A stretch of DNA of 64,000 bases from G965204755 sp965243415 (GTDB lineage Bacteria; Acidobacteriota; Vicinamibacteria; Marinacidobacterales; Marinacidobacteraceae), in assembly GCA_965243415.1 (NCBI GenBank), contig OZ251549.1:3782001-3846000 (forward strand), in the 5' to 3' direction. Below are positions 9,315 through 19,900 of the stretch, piece by piece. A program made the position numbers and the translations under genes. Every line of letters starts with the position of its first letter. The stretch's first letter is position 1. The notes under the pieces are model-generated. The model was not told where the DNA came from. It made no database searches and saw nothing but the letters and a program-made list of their open reading frames with translations.

Positions 9315-11639
9315 TCAGGGGGGCCGCAGCGAGACGCCGTCCATCTCCGCCGGCGGCGCGACGCCGAGGAGTTCCAGCACCGTCGGCGCGATGTCCCGGA
9401 GCGCCGGGTTCCCCCCGCCGGGGCCCCGCCCCAGGCGCAGGTTCGTGAGGAGCACGCCGGCGGTGTCCTCCATGGAGCAGTGGTCCCCGCTCCAGTCGTC
9501 CAGGTTCGGGAGGACCACTTCCGCGGTGATCCCGCCCAGCGTGCTCTGCCAGCCGATGCGGTAGCCGGGTTCGAGGCCCAGGACCAGGTCCGGCGCTTCG
9601 GAGACGAAGGGCCCCTCGTAGATCTCTTCGCGGCGATGGACCGCCCGCACCACCGGTGCCCCGGTCTCCGGGTCGCGGTAGGCCAGCAGGTCCGCTTCGA
9701 GACGGTCGAGGAGCCGTTCGCGCCCGGCGCCCGGCTCCACGATCCCCTCGGGCTCCCGCCCCCGCTGGTTCAGGTAGATGCCGGAGAGGCCCAGCGCGAA
9801 CGCCGTCGACCGGCTCCACTCCACGCCGGGGAAGAACAGCGCCTCCGGGTCGAAGAGATCCTCCAGCCGCCGCTCCCCGGCGGATTCCGCCGCCTGCAGG
9901 TAGCCGTTCTCCGCCAGCCAGGTGTTCACCGAGAACTGCTTGCGGAAGGGGTGGAAACCGTGGTCGGACACCACGAGGACCGCGGTTCCCGGGGGCGCCG
10001 CCGCCCGGGCTTCCCCGACGATGCGGTCCATCTGGCGGTACCCCTCCGCGATCCCGCCGCCGTAGCGGGCGGCGAGCACCGGGTCGTGGTTCGGGTGGTC
10101 GGGGTCGGCGAAGCGGTAGAGCATGTGCTGCAGCCGGTCGGGGAACAGGAAGACCGACACCAGCAACCGCCAGGAGTCCTCGGCCAGCGCGTCGCGCAGC
10201 AGCCGCTCGCCGCCCTCCCGCGCGAAGTCCACATCCTCGAGGAAGGCGTCGAAGGAGACCGCGCCGTCCCGCAGCGGGTTCGTGATGATCTTCCAGCCGA
10301 CGGTCTCGAAGCGGCCGGTCCGCTCCGCCAACTCCCCGGCGTACCCGCGCGGCCAGGAGAGGTCCACGATCGGCGGCAGCCGCAGCGGATCGAAGTTGAC
10401 CGGCTCCATATAGACGGAGACATTCGGCTCCAGGGAGAGCACCCGGAACCGCACCGTCCCGGAGACCGCGACGAGCGGATTCAGCCGGAACCGCAGGGGC
10501 ACGAAGTCCGACCACTCCCCGGCCCCGAGCGTCACCCGCTCCCCGTCCGCCTCGATCTCGATCCGCTCGCCGACACGGCGGAAGCGCAGCGGGATCTCGA
10601 CCTCCGGCTGCGCCGCGACCGGGCCTTCGACGGTGAAGTCGCGGGGGCCCCGGATCACGCTGGCCGCTTCGCCGTCGGTGAAACGGAGCGGATAGCGGGT
10701 GCCGCCGGTCTCGGTGGACTCCTCCTCGAGCAGGTCGGTGGTGTACACCGCCCACAGGCCGAAGGAGCGGCGGGCGTCGGGAACGCCGAACCCGGCGAGG
10801 ATGCGCGTCCCCGGGGACTCCTCCACCGGGAACTCCATCGGCGCCGAGAGGGCCACGGTCTCCACCCCGGCGGCGCCGGCGATCTGCCAGAAGGCGTCCC
10901 CCTGGCGCGCCCGCACCGCCTGCGGCAACGACGACGGCAGGAAACCGGCGAGGATCCAGCCGCCGGCGGCGGTCAGGCCCCCGAAGACCGCCCCGACGAT
11001 CCGCGCCGGGCCGGGGCCGACCCCGGGGCCGACATCGGGGCCGACATCGGGGCCGACATCGGGGCCGGCACCGGGGAGCCGCCGCCGGGTCAGCCGGGCC
11101 GCGACCCACGAAGCCGCCCCGAAGACGGCGAGAGCGAGGAGCAGCACCGCCGCCGTCCGCGCCGCCGGCCCGGGGAGCGGGCGGACGGACTCGCGGACCA
11201 GGGCGATGCGCGGCCCGTAGCCGTCGTCGCGCTGCTCCAGGAAGTCGAAGATGCGCGTCTTGCCGGGGTTCATCCCGGTGGCGAAGGTGGCCCAGGCGAC
11301 CGGCGACTCGGAAGGCCGGGTGGTCTCCAGCGGGAGGAAGGCGCCCTCTTCCGCGAGCCGCGCCAGGTGCGGCAGTTCCCCGTCGGCGATCATCGCCCCG
11401 ACGGCGTCCGGGTCCGCCCCGTCGAACCCCAGCACCAGCACCCGCTCGAACGGGGCCTCCCCCGTCGTTGCGCCGGTCCGGGCCGGCGAGTCGGTCGACG
11501 CCGGCGAGTCGGTCGGCGCCGTGGAGCCGGTCGGGGCCTTCGGATGCATCGCGCTCCCCGTCCCCGCCAGCGCGAGCGCCCCGAGTCCGCCGACGGCGGC
11601 CAGGAACCGGAGCGGGGAACGCCGGGAACCGGAGCGCAT
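9315..11639 (-). CDS. Alkaline phosphatase superfamily (type I phosphodiesterase-like) membrane/secreted hydrolase
   Basis: A 774-residue protein with an N-terminal signal segment (LRFLAAVGGLGALALAGTGSA), then the metal-binding start LVLGFDGADPDAV (about residue 71) and the nucleophile region RPSESPVAWATFATGMNPGK. Two hydrophobic segments follow (about 155-185 and 210-240). Later metal sites are VVSDHGFHPF (about 555) and the C-terminal ITAEV...DHCSMEDTAGVLL. Relatives are alkaline-phosphatase-family proteins annotated as phosphodiesterases; the substrate is unknown. The ATG at 11639 fits the signal peptide. Its end faces the transporter gene. Confidence 0.82.
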   Translation of the reverse strand: MRSGSRRSPLRFLAAVGGLGALALAGTGSAMHPKAPTGSTAPTDSPASTDSPARTGATTGEAPFERVLVLGFDGADPDAVGAMIADGELPHLARLAEEGAFLPLETTRPSESPVAWATFATGMNPGKTRIFDFLEQRDDGYGPRIALVRESVRPLPGPAARTAAVLLLALAVFGAASWVAARLTRRRLPGAGPDVGPDVGPDVGPGVGPGPARIVGAVFGGLTAAGGWILAGFLPSSLPQAVRARQGDAFWQIAGAAGVETVALSAPMEFPVEESPGTRILAGFGVPDARRSFGLWAVYTTDLLEEESTETGGTRYPLRFTDGEAASVIRGPRDFTVEGPVAAQPEVEIPLRFRRVGERIEIEADGERVTLGAGEWSDFVPLRFRLNPLVAVSGTVRFRVLSLEPNVSVYMEPVNFDPLRLPPIVDLSWPRGYAGELAERTGRFETVGWKIITNPLRDGAVSFDAFLEDVDFAREGGERLLRDALAEDSWRLLVSVFLFPDRLQHMLYRFADPDHPNHDPVLAARYGGGIAEGYRQMDRIVGEARAAAPPGTAVLVVSDHGFHPFRKQFSVNTWLAENGYLQAAESAGERRLEDLFDPEALFFPGVEWSRSTAFALGLSGIYLNQRGREPEGIVEPGAGRERLLDRLEADLLAYRDPETGAPVVRAVHRREEIYEGPFVSEAPDLVLGLEPGYRIGWQSTLGGITAEVVLPNLDDWSGDHCSMEDTAGVLLTNLRLGRGPGGGNPALRDIAPTVLELLGVAPPAEMDGVSLRPP
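11013..11072 (-). repeat. 12-bp in-frame tandem repeat (GPDV) in the hydrolase
   Basis: Five adjoining 12-bp units on the plus strand, GGGGCCGACCCC, three exact GGGGCCGACATC, then GGGGCCGGCACC. They encode GAGPDVGPDVGPDVGPGVGP between the two hydrophobic segments. Confidence 0.9.
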
Positions 11640-11720
11640 CTGCCGCCGGAGCGTACCGCCGGCGCCCGGAGCCGGACGACCGGCGGAGGGCGGGAGTCTC
11701 CGGTAGCATTCGCCGCGCCC

Positions 11721-13049
11721 ATGGCCCCGCTCCCCCGCCCCCTCCGCGGCTCCCGCGCTTTCGCCGCTCTCGCGCTGTCGGCGTTCGTTTCGACCGCGGC
11801 CGCCGCCCTGGCCCAGGAATTCGAGATCGAGCCCCGCTACCTCCGGGAACTCGAGGAGATCGCCGCCGATCCCCGCGTCGCCGCCGCCCTCGAAGAGGTG
11901 CTCGCGCTCGACGAGGAGAACGAACGGCTGCTCATCGAACTCACCGAGATCCCCGCTCCCCCGTTCATGGAAGAAGAGCGCGCCGCCCACTACGCCGGCC
12001 TGGTGCGCGAGGCCGGTCTCGAAGCGGAACTCGACGAGATCGGCAATGTGATCGCCCGCCGGGAGGGCGTGGACGGGGAGCGGACCCTGGCGGTGGTGGC
12101 CCACCTCGACACCGTCTTCCCCGAAGGCACCGATGTGACGGTGCGGCGCGACGGCGACAAGTTGATGGCGCCGGGGATCGCCGACGACACCCGGGGCCTC
12201 GTGACCATGCTCACCATCATGCGCCTCCTGGAGCAGCACGACCTCGCCACCCGCGCCGATGTGCTGTTCGTGGGGTCGGTGGGCGAGGAAGGCCTCGGCG
12301 ACCTGCGCGGCGTGAAACACCTGTTCCGGGAAGGCGGGCCGGAGATCCACGCCTTCATCGCCATAGACGGCACCAGCAACACCCGCGTCCTCCACCACGC
12401 CATCGGCTCCCACCGCTACCGGGTGCGCTTCCTCGGCCCCGGCGGCCATTCCTGGGGCGCTTTCGGCCTCGGCAACCCGGCGCACGCCATGGCCCGGGCC
12501 ATCAAGTTGTTCGACGACCGCGCCGGCGAGTATGTGACCACCGGGGCCAAGACCACCTACAACATCGGGCGGGTCGGCGGCGGCACCTCGGTGAACTCGA
12601 TCCCCTTCGAGAACTGGATGGAAGTGGACATGCGCTCCATGGAACCCGGCCGCCTGCAGGAGATCGACGCCATCTTCCAGGAAGCGATGCAGGAAGCGCT
12701 CGCCGAACAGAACGCGCTGCGGCGCGCCGGCGAGGAGTTGACCGTCGAGATCGACATGATCGGCAACCGGCCTTCGGGAATGGTCCCGCTCGACACGCCG
12801 CTCATCCAGCGCGCCCTCGCCGCCACCCGCGCGGTCGGCGAAGAACCGGAACTCAGCATGGGCTCGACGGACTCGAATGTCCCGATCGCCCGCGGGATCC
12901 CGGCCACCACCATCGGCAGCGGCGGGGAGGGTTTCGGCGCCCACTCCCTCCACGAGTGGTGGGCGAACCGGGACGGCCACCTGGGCATCCGGAAGGCGCT
13001 GCTCCTGGTCCTGGCGGAGTCCGGCCTGACCCCCGCCGGCGGCGACTGA
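11721..13049 (+). CDS. Secreted M20-family metallopeptidase
   Basis: A 442-residue protein with a signal peptide (SRAFAALALSAFVSTAAAALAQ). M20 zinc ligands and catalytic residues are visible: VAHLDTVFPEG (about 125-135), bridging Asp in IADDTRG, Glu pair in GEEGLGD, and the C-terminal His in GAHSLHEWW. A dimerisation domain begins near YRVRFLGPGGHSWGAFG. The ATG at 11721 is used because it begins the signal peptide; it is divergent from the phosphatase-family gene 81 bp away. M20 enzymes remove amino acids from peptides or N-acyl groups; the substrate is not predictable here. Confidence 0.9.
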   Translation: MAPLPRPLRGSRAFAALALSAFVSTAAAALAQEFEIEPRYLRELEEIAADPRVAAALEEVLALDEENERLLIELTEIPAPPFMEEERAAHYAGLVREAGLEAELDEIGNVIARREGVDGERTLAVVAHLDTVFPEGTDVTVRRDGDKLMAPGIADDTRGLVTMLTIMRLLEQHDLATRADVLFVGSVGEEGLGDLRGVKHLFREGGPEIHAFIAIDGTSNTRVLHHAIGSHRYRVRFLGPGGHSWGAFGLGNPAHAMARAIKLFDDRAGEYVTTGAKTTYNIGRVGGGTSVNSIPFENWMEVDMRSMEPGRLQEIDAIFQEAMQEALAEQNALRRAGEELTVEIDMIGNRPSGMVPLDTPLIQRALAATRAVGEEPELSMGSTDSNVPIARGIPATTIGSGGEGFGAHSLHEWWANRDGHLGIRKALLLVLAESGLTPAGGD

Positions 13050-13138
13050 CGGGCGCCCCCCGTCCCCGGCCCCCGCTCCCCCCCGGCTTCCTCCCTCCCC
13101 CCCGGTCCGACTTCCCCGTCCCGGCCCCGCCCCCGCTC

Positions 13139-13435
13139 ATGGCTGCCTGCGAATTCGAGTTCACGGTGGCGACGGCGCGGGAGCCCCTGCTCGCGGCGCT
13201 CCGGGCCGACTTCGCCCGGTTCGGCGGCGAACTCGCCGGAGAGGGCGGCGTCGGCGAGTTCTCGATGCCCACCCCGCTCGGCTCTTTCCGGGGGACCTGG
13301 CGGGTGGACGACACCCCCGCCGGCGGCGCGACGGTCCGCATCGAGGTGGACGAGAAGCCGATCTTCGTCCCCTGCTCGTCCATCGGGGAACACCTCGAAC
13401 GACGCCTGCGGAAGGCGGAGGCCGCCGCGGTCTGA
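13139..13435 (+). CDS. Small protein of unknown function
   Basis: A 98-residue protein beginning MAACEFEFTVATAREPLLAA. It has alternating strand-like segments and a conserved-looking core (GEFSMPTPLGSFRGTWRV, then IRIEVDEKPIFVPCSSI). There is no signal peptide or membrane segment. It sits 89 bp after the M20 peptidase on the same strand. I do not recognise the family. Confidence 0.6.
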   Translation: MAACEFEFTVATAREPLLAALRADFARFGGELAGEGGVGEFSMPTPLGSFRGTWRVDDTPAGGATVRIEVDEKPIFVPCSSIGEHLERRLRKAEAAAV

Positions 13436-13591
13436 ACCCGCCGGCCGGCGCCGGGCCGGGCCCGGGAGCCGCGCCCCCGCAGCCGGGAAGATGCAGCCGG
13501 GGAGATTCGGCTACCCTGCCGGGCGGAACGGAGTCCACCCCCGGGCCGGGATCCCCCCGGGACCCTGCCGGCCGCCTCGACCCCGGCGCGT

Positions 13592-13620
13592 TTGACATTG
13601 CAAGTCCAAGGCGCTATTAG
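13592..13620 (+). promoter_or_regulatory. Sigma-70-type promoter of the TonB-receptor pair
   Basis: TTGACA (13592-13597) is a perfect -35 box, followed after exactly 17 bp by TATTAG (13615-13620) as the -10 box. Expected transcription start is near 13627. It is the clearest consensus promoter in the window and lies in a short AT-rich island. Confidence 0.72.
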
Positions 13621-13638
13621 AGTAATAGGATTCCGTTC

Positions 13639-13681
<43 letters not shown>

Positions 13682-13799
13682 TAATCCGCTGACACCCCGA
13701 AGCGGGGGGCGGGATCGGATCCATCTCCAAACCCAGCCTTCGAACCCGGCCTTCGGCCCCGGCCCGAAGACCACCCCTCATCTCCATCGTGGAGGTTCC

Positions 13800-16700
13800 A
13801 TGTACAGACACCACCAGAAGCACCCCGGGATGCGCCGCGGCCTCGCGCTGACGGCGCTGCTCGCGGGGTTTTCCGTCGCCGCTGCCGTCGCTGCTGCCGC
13901 CGCCCCCTCCGTACCGGCGCCGGTCGAGGAGGAGTCCCTCCCGCCGGCCGGAAAGTCGAAGACCGACGACCGCGCCGAGGAGGCCGCCCGGTCGCGACTC
14001 CTCGAACGCGCGAACCGGGGCGCCGCGGAAGCGGCCGCGGCCGGCGCGGCGCAGCAGGAAGCGACCGAAGCCCAGGCGACCGAGGATCAGCAGGCGGCCG
14101 GAGAGACCGGGCAGGAAGAACTCGAAGAGCCCGACATCATCATCCGCTACGCCGAAGAGATCCAGGTCACCGGCACCGCCATCCGGGAAACGCCGATCGA
14201 CTCCCCGGCTTCGGTCGCGGTCCTGAACCGGGACACGCTGGTGCAGCAGGGCGCTCCGCAACTGGTGGACATGTTCAAGAACCTGACGATCAGCAGCGGC
14301 GTCCTCGGTGAGGTGAACTCCTGGTACGGCGGGGCCACGAATGTCCCGGAGACGGTGGCGAACGTGAACCTGCGCGGACTCGGCGCCTCGCGGACGCTGG
14401 TGCTCATCAACGGCCGCCGCACCGCCTACCTCCCGGCGCAGTTGCCCGGCGGCCGCTATGTGGATGTGAACACCATCCCCAGCATCGCCATCGAACGGCT
14501 CGATGTCCTGAAAGAAGGCGCCGGCGCGATCTACGGGTCGGACGCCGTCGGCGGCGTGGTGAACTTCATCACCCGCAACCGTTTCGAAGGAATGGAGATC
14601 CAGGCGTCGCACGAGTACTACTCCGGCGGCGGCGACTCCCGTTTCGCCGGCATCTGGGGCCACCGCTTCGGGACCTCGAACCTGACGGTGGCCATCGAAC
14701 ACCAGCGGCGGCAGCAACTCAGCGCGAACGAACGCGACTTCGTGCTGCGCCCGTACCCCAACTGGTGGTGGGGCTGGTCCGGCATCGGGAATCCGGGCTC
14801 CTTCATCGTCCCCGCCGCCGGCGCCGGTGCGGACGCGGCGACCCTCTCCGCCGCGCCCCGGTTCGTGGACCCGGACTGCGAAGCGTTCGGCGGGTATACG
14901 GACACCGGCGCGGCGCGCACCTGCCGGTTCCGCTACCAGGCCTGGGACGCCCTGATCTACGGGAACCGCCACACCCGCGGCCTGGTGACCCTCTCCGGCG
15001 ATGTCGGCGAACACGGCCACTACCGGATCGAAGGGCTCTACGCCGACGGCCGCACCCCGAGTTGGGAGACGACCCCCTCCTTCCCGCCGGTTTCGCAGTT
15101 CAACCAACTCCAGGTCGTCGGCCCCGACCATCCCGGCCGCCGGGCGCTCGTCGCGAACAACCCGACGCTCCTCGACACCGGCGAGAACCCGCTCGACCTG
15201 ACCGGCAGCCAGCCCTGGTACTTCTACGGCCGCCTGGTGGGCAACTCCGGACCGGGGCGCATCCTCTCCTCCCGGCAGAGCGCCACCCAGCGGATCGCCG
15301 CCTCACTCGGCGGCGAGTTGGGAGGCACCGAACTCCACTACGACCTCGGCGCGGTGTACGCCCGTTCCACCGGCGATGTGGGACAGCCGGCGGAGTACGC
15401 CTACCGGAAGTTCCTCGCCTTCCGCGGCTACGGCGGCCCGAGCTGCGGCGTGGGAGTCGTGGTGGACCCGGACTCCCCGACCCGGATGGCCCTCGGCGCG
15501 GTGCCGGCGGGCACGATGGCCGGACAGGGCAACTGCATGTACTACAACCCGTTCTCGAACGGGCTGGAGTCGGCGGCGCAGCCCGGCGCCCCGCTCGAAG
15601 GCGGAACGAATCCCCGGTTCTCCGGCGCCGGGAACCCGCAGGCCCTGCTCGACTGGATCGGCGAGGAAGTGATCATCAGCAGCACTTCGGACCTCTTCAC
15701 CGCCGACGCCACCCTGAACGGCAACCTGAACGACAATGTCAGTTACGCGGTCGGTTACCAGTTCCGCCGGGTCTCGGCCAGCGGCCGTCCGAACGACGCC
15801 GGCAACCTCTCGCTGAATCCCTGTTTCGTTCCCGGCGACAGCGGCTGCGCCATCCAGACCGGGCAGTTCACCTTCACCACCGCCAGAAACCCCTACGACG
15901 CGCAGCAGACCACCCACGCCGCCTTCACCGAGTTCGCCCTCAGCCTGGGCGACCGGCTGGACGCGCAGGTCGCGGCGCACTACGAGCGGTACGACTTCGC
16001 CGACAGTTGGGACCCGAAGGTCTCCATGATCTGGAGCCTCTCGGACATCTTCGCGCTGCGCGGGACGGTGCAGACCAGTTTCCGCACCCCGTCGCTCGAC
16101 GATGTCAACGAAGACCTCATCACCCTGCTCGACTGGGTGGGCGCGAGCGGAACCTGGAAGGCGATCGACGACCGGGGGAACACCGAGTTGGTGCCCGAGG
16201 AGGCGTTCACCTACAACATCGGCCTGACGGCGCAGGACGAGGACTCCGGCCTGGAAGCGACCCTCGACTTCTGGAGTTTCGACTTCGACAACCCGATCGG
16301 CACCCTGCCCCACAGCGGGCTCGCCACCGCCTACGCGAACCCGGCGACGCGCGCCGCGGTCCAGAGCCGCATCGTCTGCCCCGGCGGCATCACCGACGGC
16401 TCCTGCAGCGCGGTGGACATCGAGCGGATCCGGGTGAACCGGATCAACTGGCCGGGACTGAAGACCTCCGGACTGGACTGGCACTTCGGCCTGCGCCGGG
16501 TGCTGGGCCTCTCGGTGCTGGTGTTCAACTTCGACGGGAGTTACACGCTGGACTACACGGTGGACTCGCTGGACTACAACGGCGTCCAACTGCAGGCCTC
16601 GGAACAGGCCGCCGGCTACTACAACCGGACGAACCCGCTGGCCCCGCCGCTGCCGCGCGTCCGGTCGAACGCCATCGTGAACTACCTCTTCGGCAACTTC

Positions 16701-16961
16701 ACCCTCACCGGCGTGGGCCGCTACATCTCCGGTTACGAGGACCGGGAAACGGTCTCCGACTACGAGAACATCGACGCCTGGATCACCTTCGACGCCACCG
16801 CCCAGTACCGGGTCCCGAACACGGAGATGGTGGTGACCCTGTCGGGGCTCAACCTGGCCGGTTCGTTCCCGCCGCTGGTGAACCATGAACTGGCGTACGA
16901 CGCCCTGACCCACAACCCCAAGGGCCGCCGCTTCAAACTGGACCTCTCCTACAAGTTCTGA
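13800..16961 (+). CDS. TonB-dependent outer-membrane receptor 1
   Basis: A 1053-residue protein. A signal peptide (MRRGLALTALLAGFSVAAAVAAAAA) leads into an Ala/Glu-rich linker, then a TonB-box-like EIQVTGTAI (about residue 118), a plug domain (NLRGLGASRTLVLINGRR; GAIYGSDAVGGVVNFITRN near 240) and a C-terminal barrel ending in the aromatic strand FKLDLSYKF. These receptors bind a ligand outside and import it with TonB-ExbBD energy. The ligand is unknown; no pathway genes adjoin. It is preceded by GGAGG at good spacing and followed 25 bp later by a close paralogue. Confidence 0.93.
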   Translation: MYRHHQKHPGMRRGLALTALLAGFSVAAAVAAAAAPSVPAPVEEESLPPAGKSKTDDRAEEAARSRLLERANRGAAEAAAAGAAQQEATEAQATEDQQAAGETGQEELEEPDIIIRYAEEIQVTGTAIRETPIDSPASVAVLNRDTLVQQGAPQLVDMFKNLTISSGVLGEVNSWYGGATNVPETVANVNLRGLGASRTLVLINGRRTAYLPAQLPGGRYVDVNTIPSIAIERLDVLKEGAGAIYGSDAVGGVVNFITRNRFEGMEIQASHEYYSGGGDSRFAGIWGHRFGTSNLTVAIEHQRRQQLSANERDFVLRPYPNWWWGWSGIGNPGSFIVPAAGAGADAATLSAAPRFVDPDCEAFGGYTDTGAARTCRFRYQAWDALIYGNRHTRGLVTLSGDVGEHGHYRIEGLYADGRTPSWETTPSFPPVSQFNQLQVVGPDHPGRRALVANNPTLLDTGENPLDLTGSQPWYFYGRLVGNSGPGRILSSRQSATQRIAASLGGELGGTELHYDLGAVYARSTGDVGQPAEYAYRKFLAFRGYGGPSCGVGVVVDPDSPTRMALGAVPAGTMAGQGNCMYYNPFSNGLESAAQPGAPLEGGTNPRFSGAGNPQALLDWIGEEVIISSTSDLFTADATLNGNLNDNVSYAVGYQFRRVSASGRPNDAGNLSLNPCFVPGDSGCAIQTGQFTFTTARNPYDAQQTTHAAFTEFALSLGDRLDAQVAAHYERYDFADSWDPKVSMIWSLSDIFALRGTVQTSFRTPSLDDVNEDLITLLDWVGASGTWKAIDDRGNTELVPEEAFTYNIGLTAQDEDSGLEATLDFWSFDFDNPIGTLPHSGLATAYANPATRAAVQSRIVCPGGITDGSCSAVDIERIRVNRINWPGLKTSGLDWHFGLRRVLGLSVLVFNFDGSYTLDYTVDSLDYNGVQLQASEQAAGYYNRTNPLAPPLPRVRSNAIVNYLFGNFTLTGVGRYISGYEDRETVSDYENIDAWITFDATAQYRVPNTEMVVTLSGLNLAGSFPPLVNHELAYDALTHNPKGRRFKLDLSYKF

Positions 16962-16986
16962 TCGTTCCCTTCGCGGCGCGCGCCGG

Positions 16987-19900
16987 GTGACGCCCTCTCC
17001 CCCGGCGGGAGCGGGTACCGGCCCGGCGCGCGTCGCTTCCCTCATGGCGCTGCCGGCGATTCCGGGCGCCGCCGCGGCGCTCGTCCTCACCGGCGTCCTC
17101 ACCGGGGGCACGGCGTTCGCCGTCGGGCAGGAGGAGACCGGACCGCAGGCCCGCGAAGAAACGGAGCCGGCCGGAGATCGGACGACAGATCGGACGACCG
17201 GCCGGACCCTCCGGGAGCGGGCGCTCCGGGGCGCCGCCCGGGCCGCGGCCGCCGGCGCGGCGCGCCCGCAGCCGCCGCCGGGCGCGGAGGAGCAGCAACC
17301 CCCGGAGGAAACGAACCCCGGGACGCCGGACGAACCGGAGGGCGCGCCGGAAGACCTGCCGCCGCCGGACATCGTCCTCCGGTACGCCGAGGAAGTCCAG
17401 GTCACCGGCACCGCCATCCGGGAGACGCCGATCGATTCGCCCTACTCCGTCGCCGTCCTGAACCGGGACGCGATCCAGCAGCAGGGCTCGCCGCAACTGG
17501 TGGACCTCTTCAAGAACCTGACGGTCAGCAGCGGCGTCCTCGGCGAGGTGAACTCCTGGGCCAGCGGCTCCCCGAGTGTCGCCGAAACGGTGGCGAACGT
17601 GAACCTGCGCGGGCTCGGGGCCTCGCGCACCCTGGTCCTGCTGAACAGCCGGCGCAGCGCCTATGTCCCGGCCCAACTGCCGGGCGGGCGCTATGTGGAT
17701 GTGAACACCATTCCCGGGATCGCCGTCGAACGGATGGATGTCCTCAAGGAGGGCGCCGGGGCGATCTACGGGTCGGACGCCATCGGGGGCGTCGTGAACT
17801 TCGTGACGCGCAACCGGTTCGAGGGCCTGGAAGTGCAGGCGTCGCACGAGTACTACGCCGGCGGCGGCGACTCGCGTTTCTCCGGGATCTGGGGGAAACG
17901 GTTCGGCGGCGCCAATGTAATGGCGGCCCTCGAGCATCAGGGGCTGCAGCAACTCCGCGCCGACGAGCGCGATTTCGTCCTCCGCCCGTATCCGGACTGG
18001 GGCCGGGGCTGGTCGGGGATCGGCAAGCCGGGCGCCTTCATCGTGCCGGGCCCGGGCCCGGTGGACGAACGGGTCCTCGCCGCCGCCCCGAGGTTCCTCG
18101 ACCCGGCGTGTGACGACTTCGGCGGCTACGCCGACCGCGCCTTCGGGAGTTGCCGGTTCCGCTACCAGACCTACGATTCCATGATCTACGCCACGCGGCA
18201 GACGCGCGGAATCGTGGAGGTCACCGGCGCCGTCGGCGAGCACGGCCACTACCGGCTCGAAGGGCTCTACGCCGACGCCCGCATCCCGGAATGGGAAACG
18301 ACCCCGTCCTTCGGCCCGGTCGCGCAGTTCAACGAGATCCAGCTCGTCGGCCCCGGGCATCCCGGGCGGCAGGCATTCCTCGCCGGGAACCCCGAGGTGA
18401 CGGACACTTCCGGGAACCCGCTGGCCCTGGGCGGCGACGACCCCTGGTACTACTTCGGCCGGCTGGTCGGCGCCTCCGGCCCCGGGCGCGTCCTCTCCTC
18501 CCGGGGCAGCGTCACCCGGCGCCTGGCGGCTTCCCTCGGCGGGGAACTCGGCGAAACGGAACTCCACTACGACCTCGGCGCGGTGTACGCGCGGGCCACC
18601 GGCGAAGTCGGGCGGCCGGCGGAATACGCCTGGCGGAAATTCCTCGCGCACCGCGGATTCGGCGGCCCCGACTGCGGCGTGGGAGTCGTCGTGGACCCGG
18701 ACTCCCCGACCCGGCTGGGGCTCGGGCCTATCCCCGAAGGCGTCGTCCCGGGACAGGGCGCCTGCCGGTACTTCAACCCGTTCAGCAACGGGATGGAGTA
18801 TTCGGAGCAGCCGGGGGCGCCGTTCGCGCAGGCGGCGAACCCGGACTATCGGCCCGACCTGACGAACCCGCCGGAACTCATCGCCTGGATCAACGAGGAG
18901 GTCGTGATGCACAGCCGTTCCGACCTGTTCACCCTGGACGCCACGCTGAACGGCGACCTGACCGACGCGGTCCGGTATGCCGCGGGATACCAGTTCCGGC
19001 GGGTCTCCGCGACCGGGAGGCCCAACGAGGCCGGCGACCTGACCCGCAGTCCCTGTTATGTCCCGGGAGACACCGGCTGCGCCATCGAGACCGGGCCTTT
19101 CACCTTCACCGCCGCCCGGGTGCCCTACGACGCGCGGCAGACGACGCACGCCGGATTCCTGGAGTTAGCCCTCGGACTCGGCGAGCGCCTCGACGCGCAG
19201 GTCGCCGGGCACTACGAGAGGTACGAGTTCGCGGACAGTTGGGACCCGAAGGTCTCCGTCCTCTGGAAACTCTCGGACCGGTTCGCCCTGCGGGGCACGG
19301 TGCAGACCACTTTCCGCACCCCGTCGCCGGACGATGTCAACGAGGCCGTCTCCACCACCCTGGAGCCGGTGGTGGAGGCCGGGAGTTGGAAGGCGATCGA
19401 CGACCGGGGAAATACGGCGCTCGTCCCGGAAGAAGCGTTCACCTTCAACCTCGGCTTCACGGCGAAGGACGAAGCGGCCGGGCTCGAAGCCACGCTCGAC
19501 TACTGGAGTTTCGACTTCGACGATCCGATCGGCGTCCTCCCCCACGCCGCCCTGACCGCCGCCTACGCCGACCCGGCGACCCGCGCCGCGGTGCAGGGGC
19601 GCATCGTCTGCGTCGGCGGCGTCACCGACGGCAGTTGCGACCCGACCGATATCGAACGGGTCCGGGTGCTGCGGATCAACTGGCCGGGGCTCACCACCTC
19701 GGGCCTCGACTGGCATCTCGGGATCCGCCGGGCGATCGGCCTGGGCGCGCTGGTCTTCGACTGGAACGGGAGCGCCACGCTGGACTACACGGTCGAAGCG
19801 CTCGACTACGCCGGCGTCGAGTTGCGGGGGGAGGAACAGGCCGCCGGGTACTTCAACCGGACGAATCCGCTGGCCCCGCCCCTGCCCCGACTGCGAACGC

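Noticed and set aside
5986..11709. A single very long minus-strand open frame of about 1900 codons
   Set aside because: Only its last 435 codons are a recognisable protein (MtaB). The rest lies antisense to the transporter and out of frame with the phosphatase-family gene, as often happens in very GC-rich DNA.
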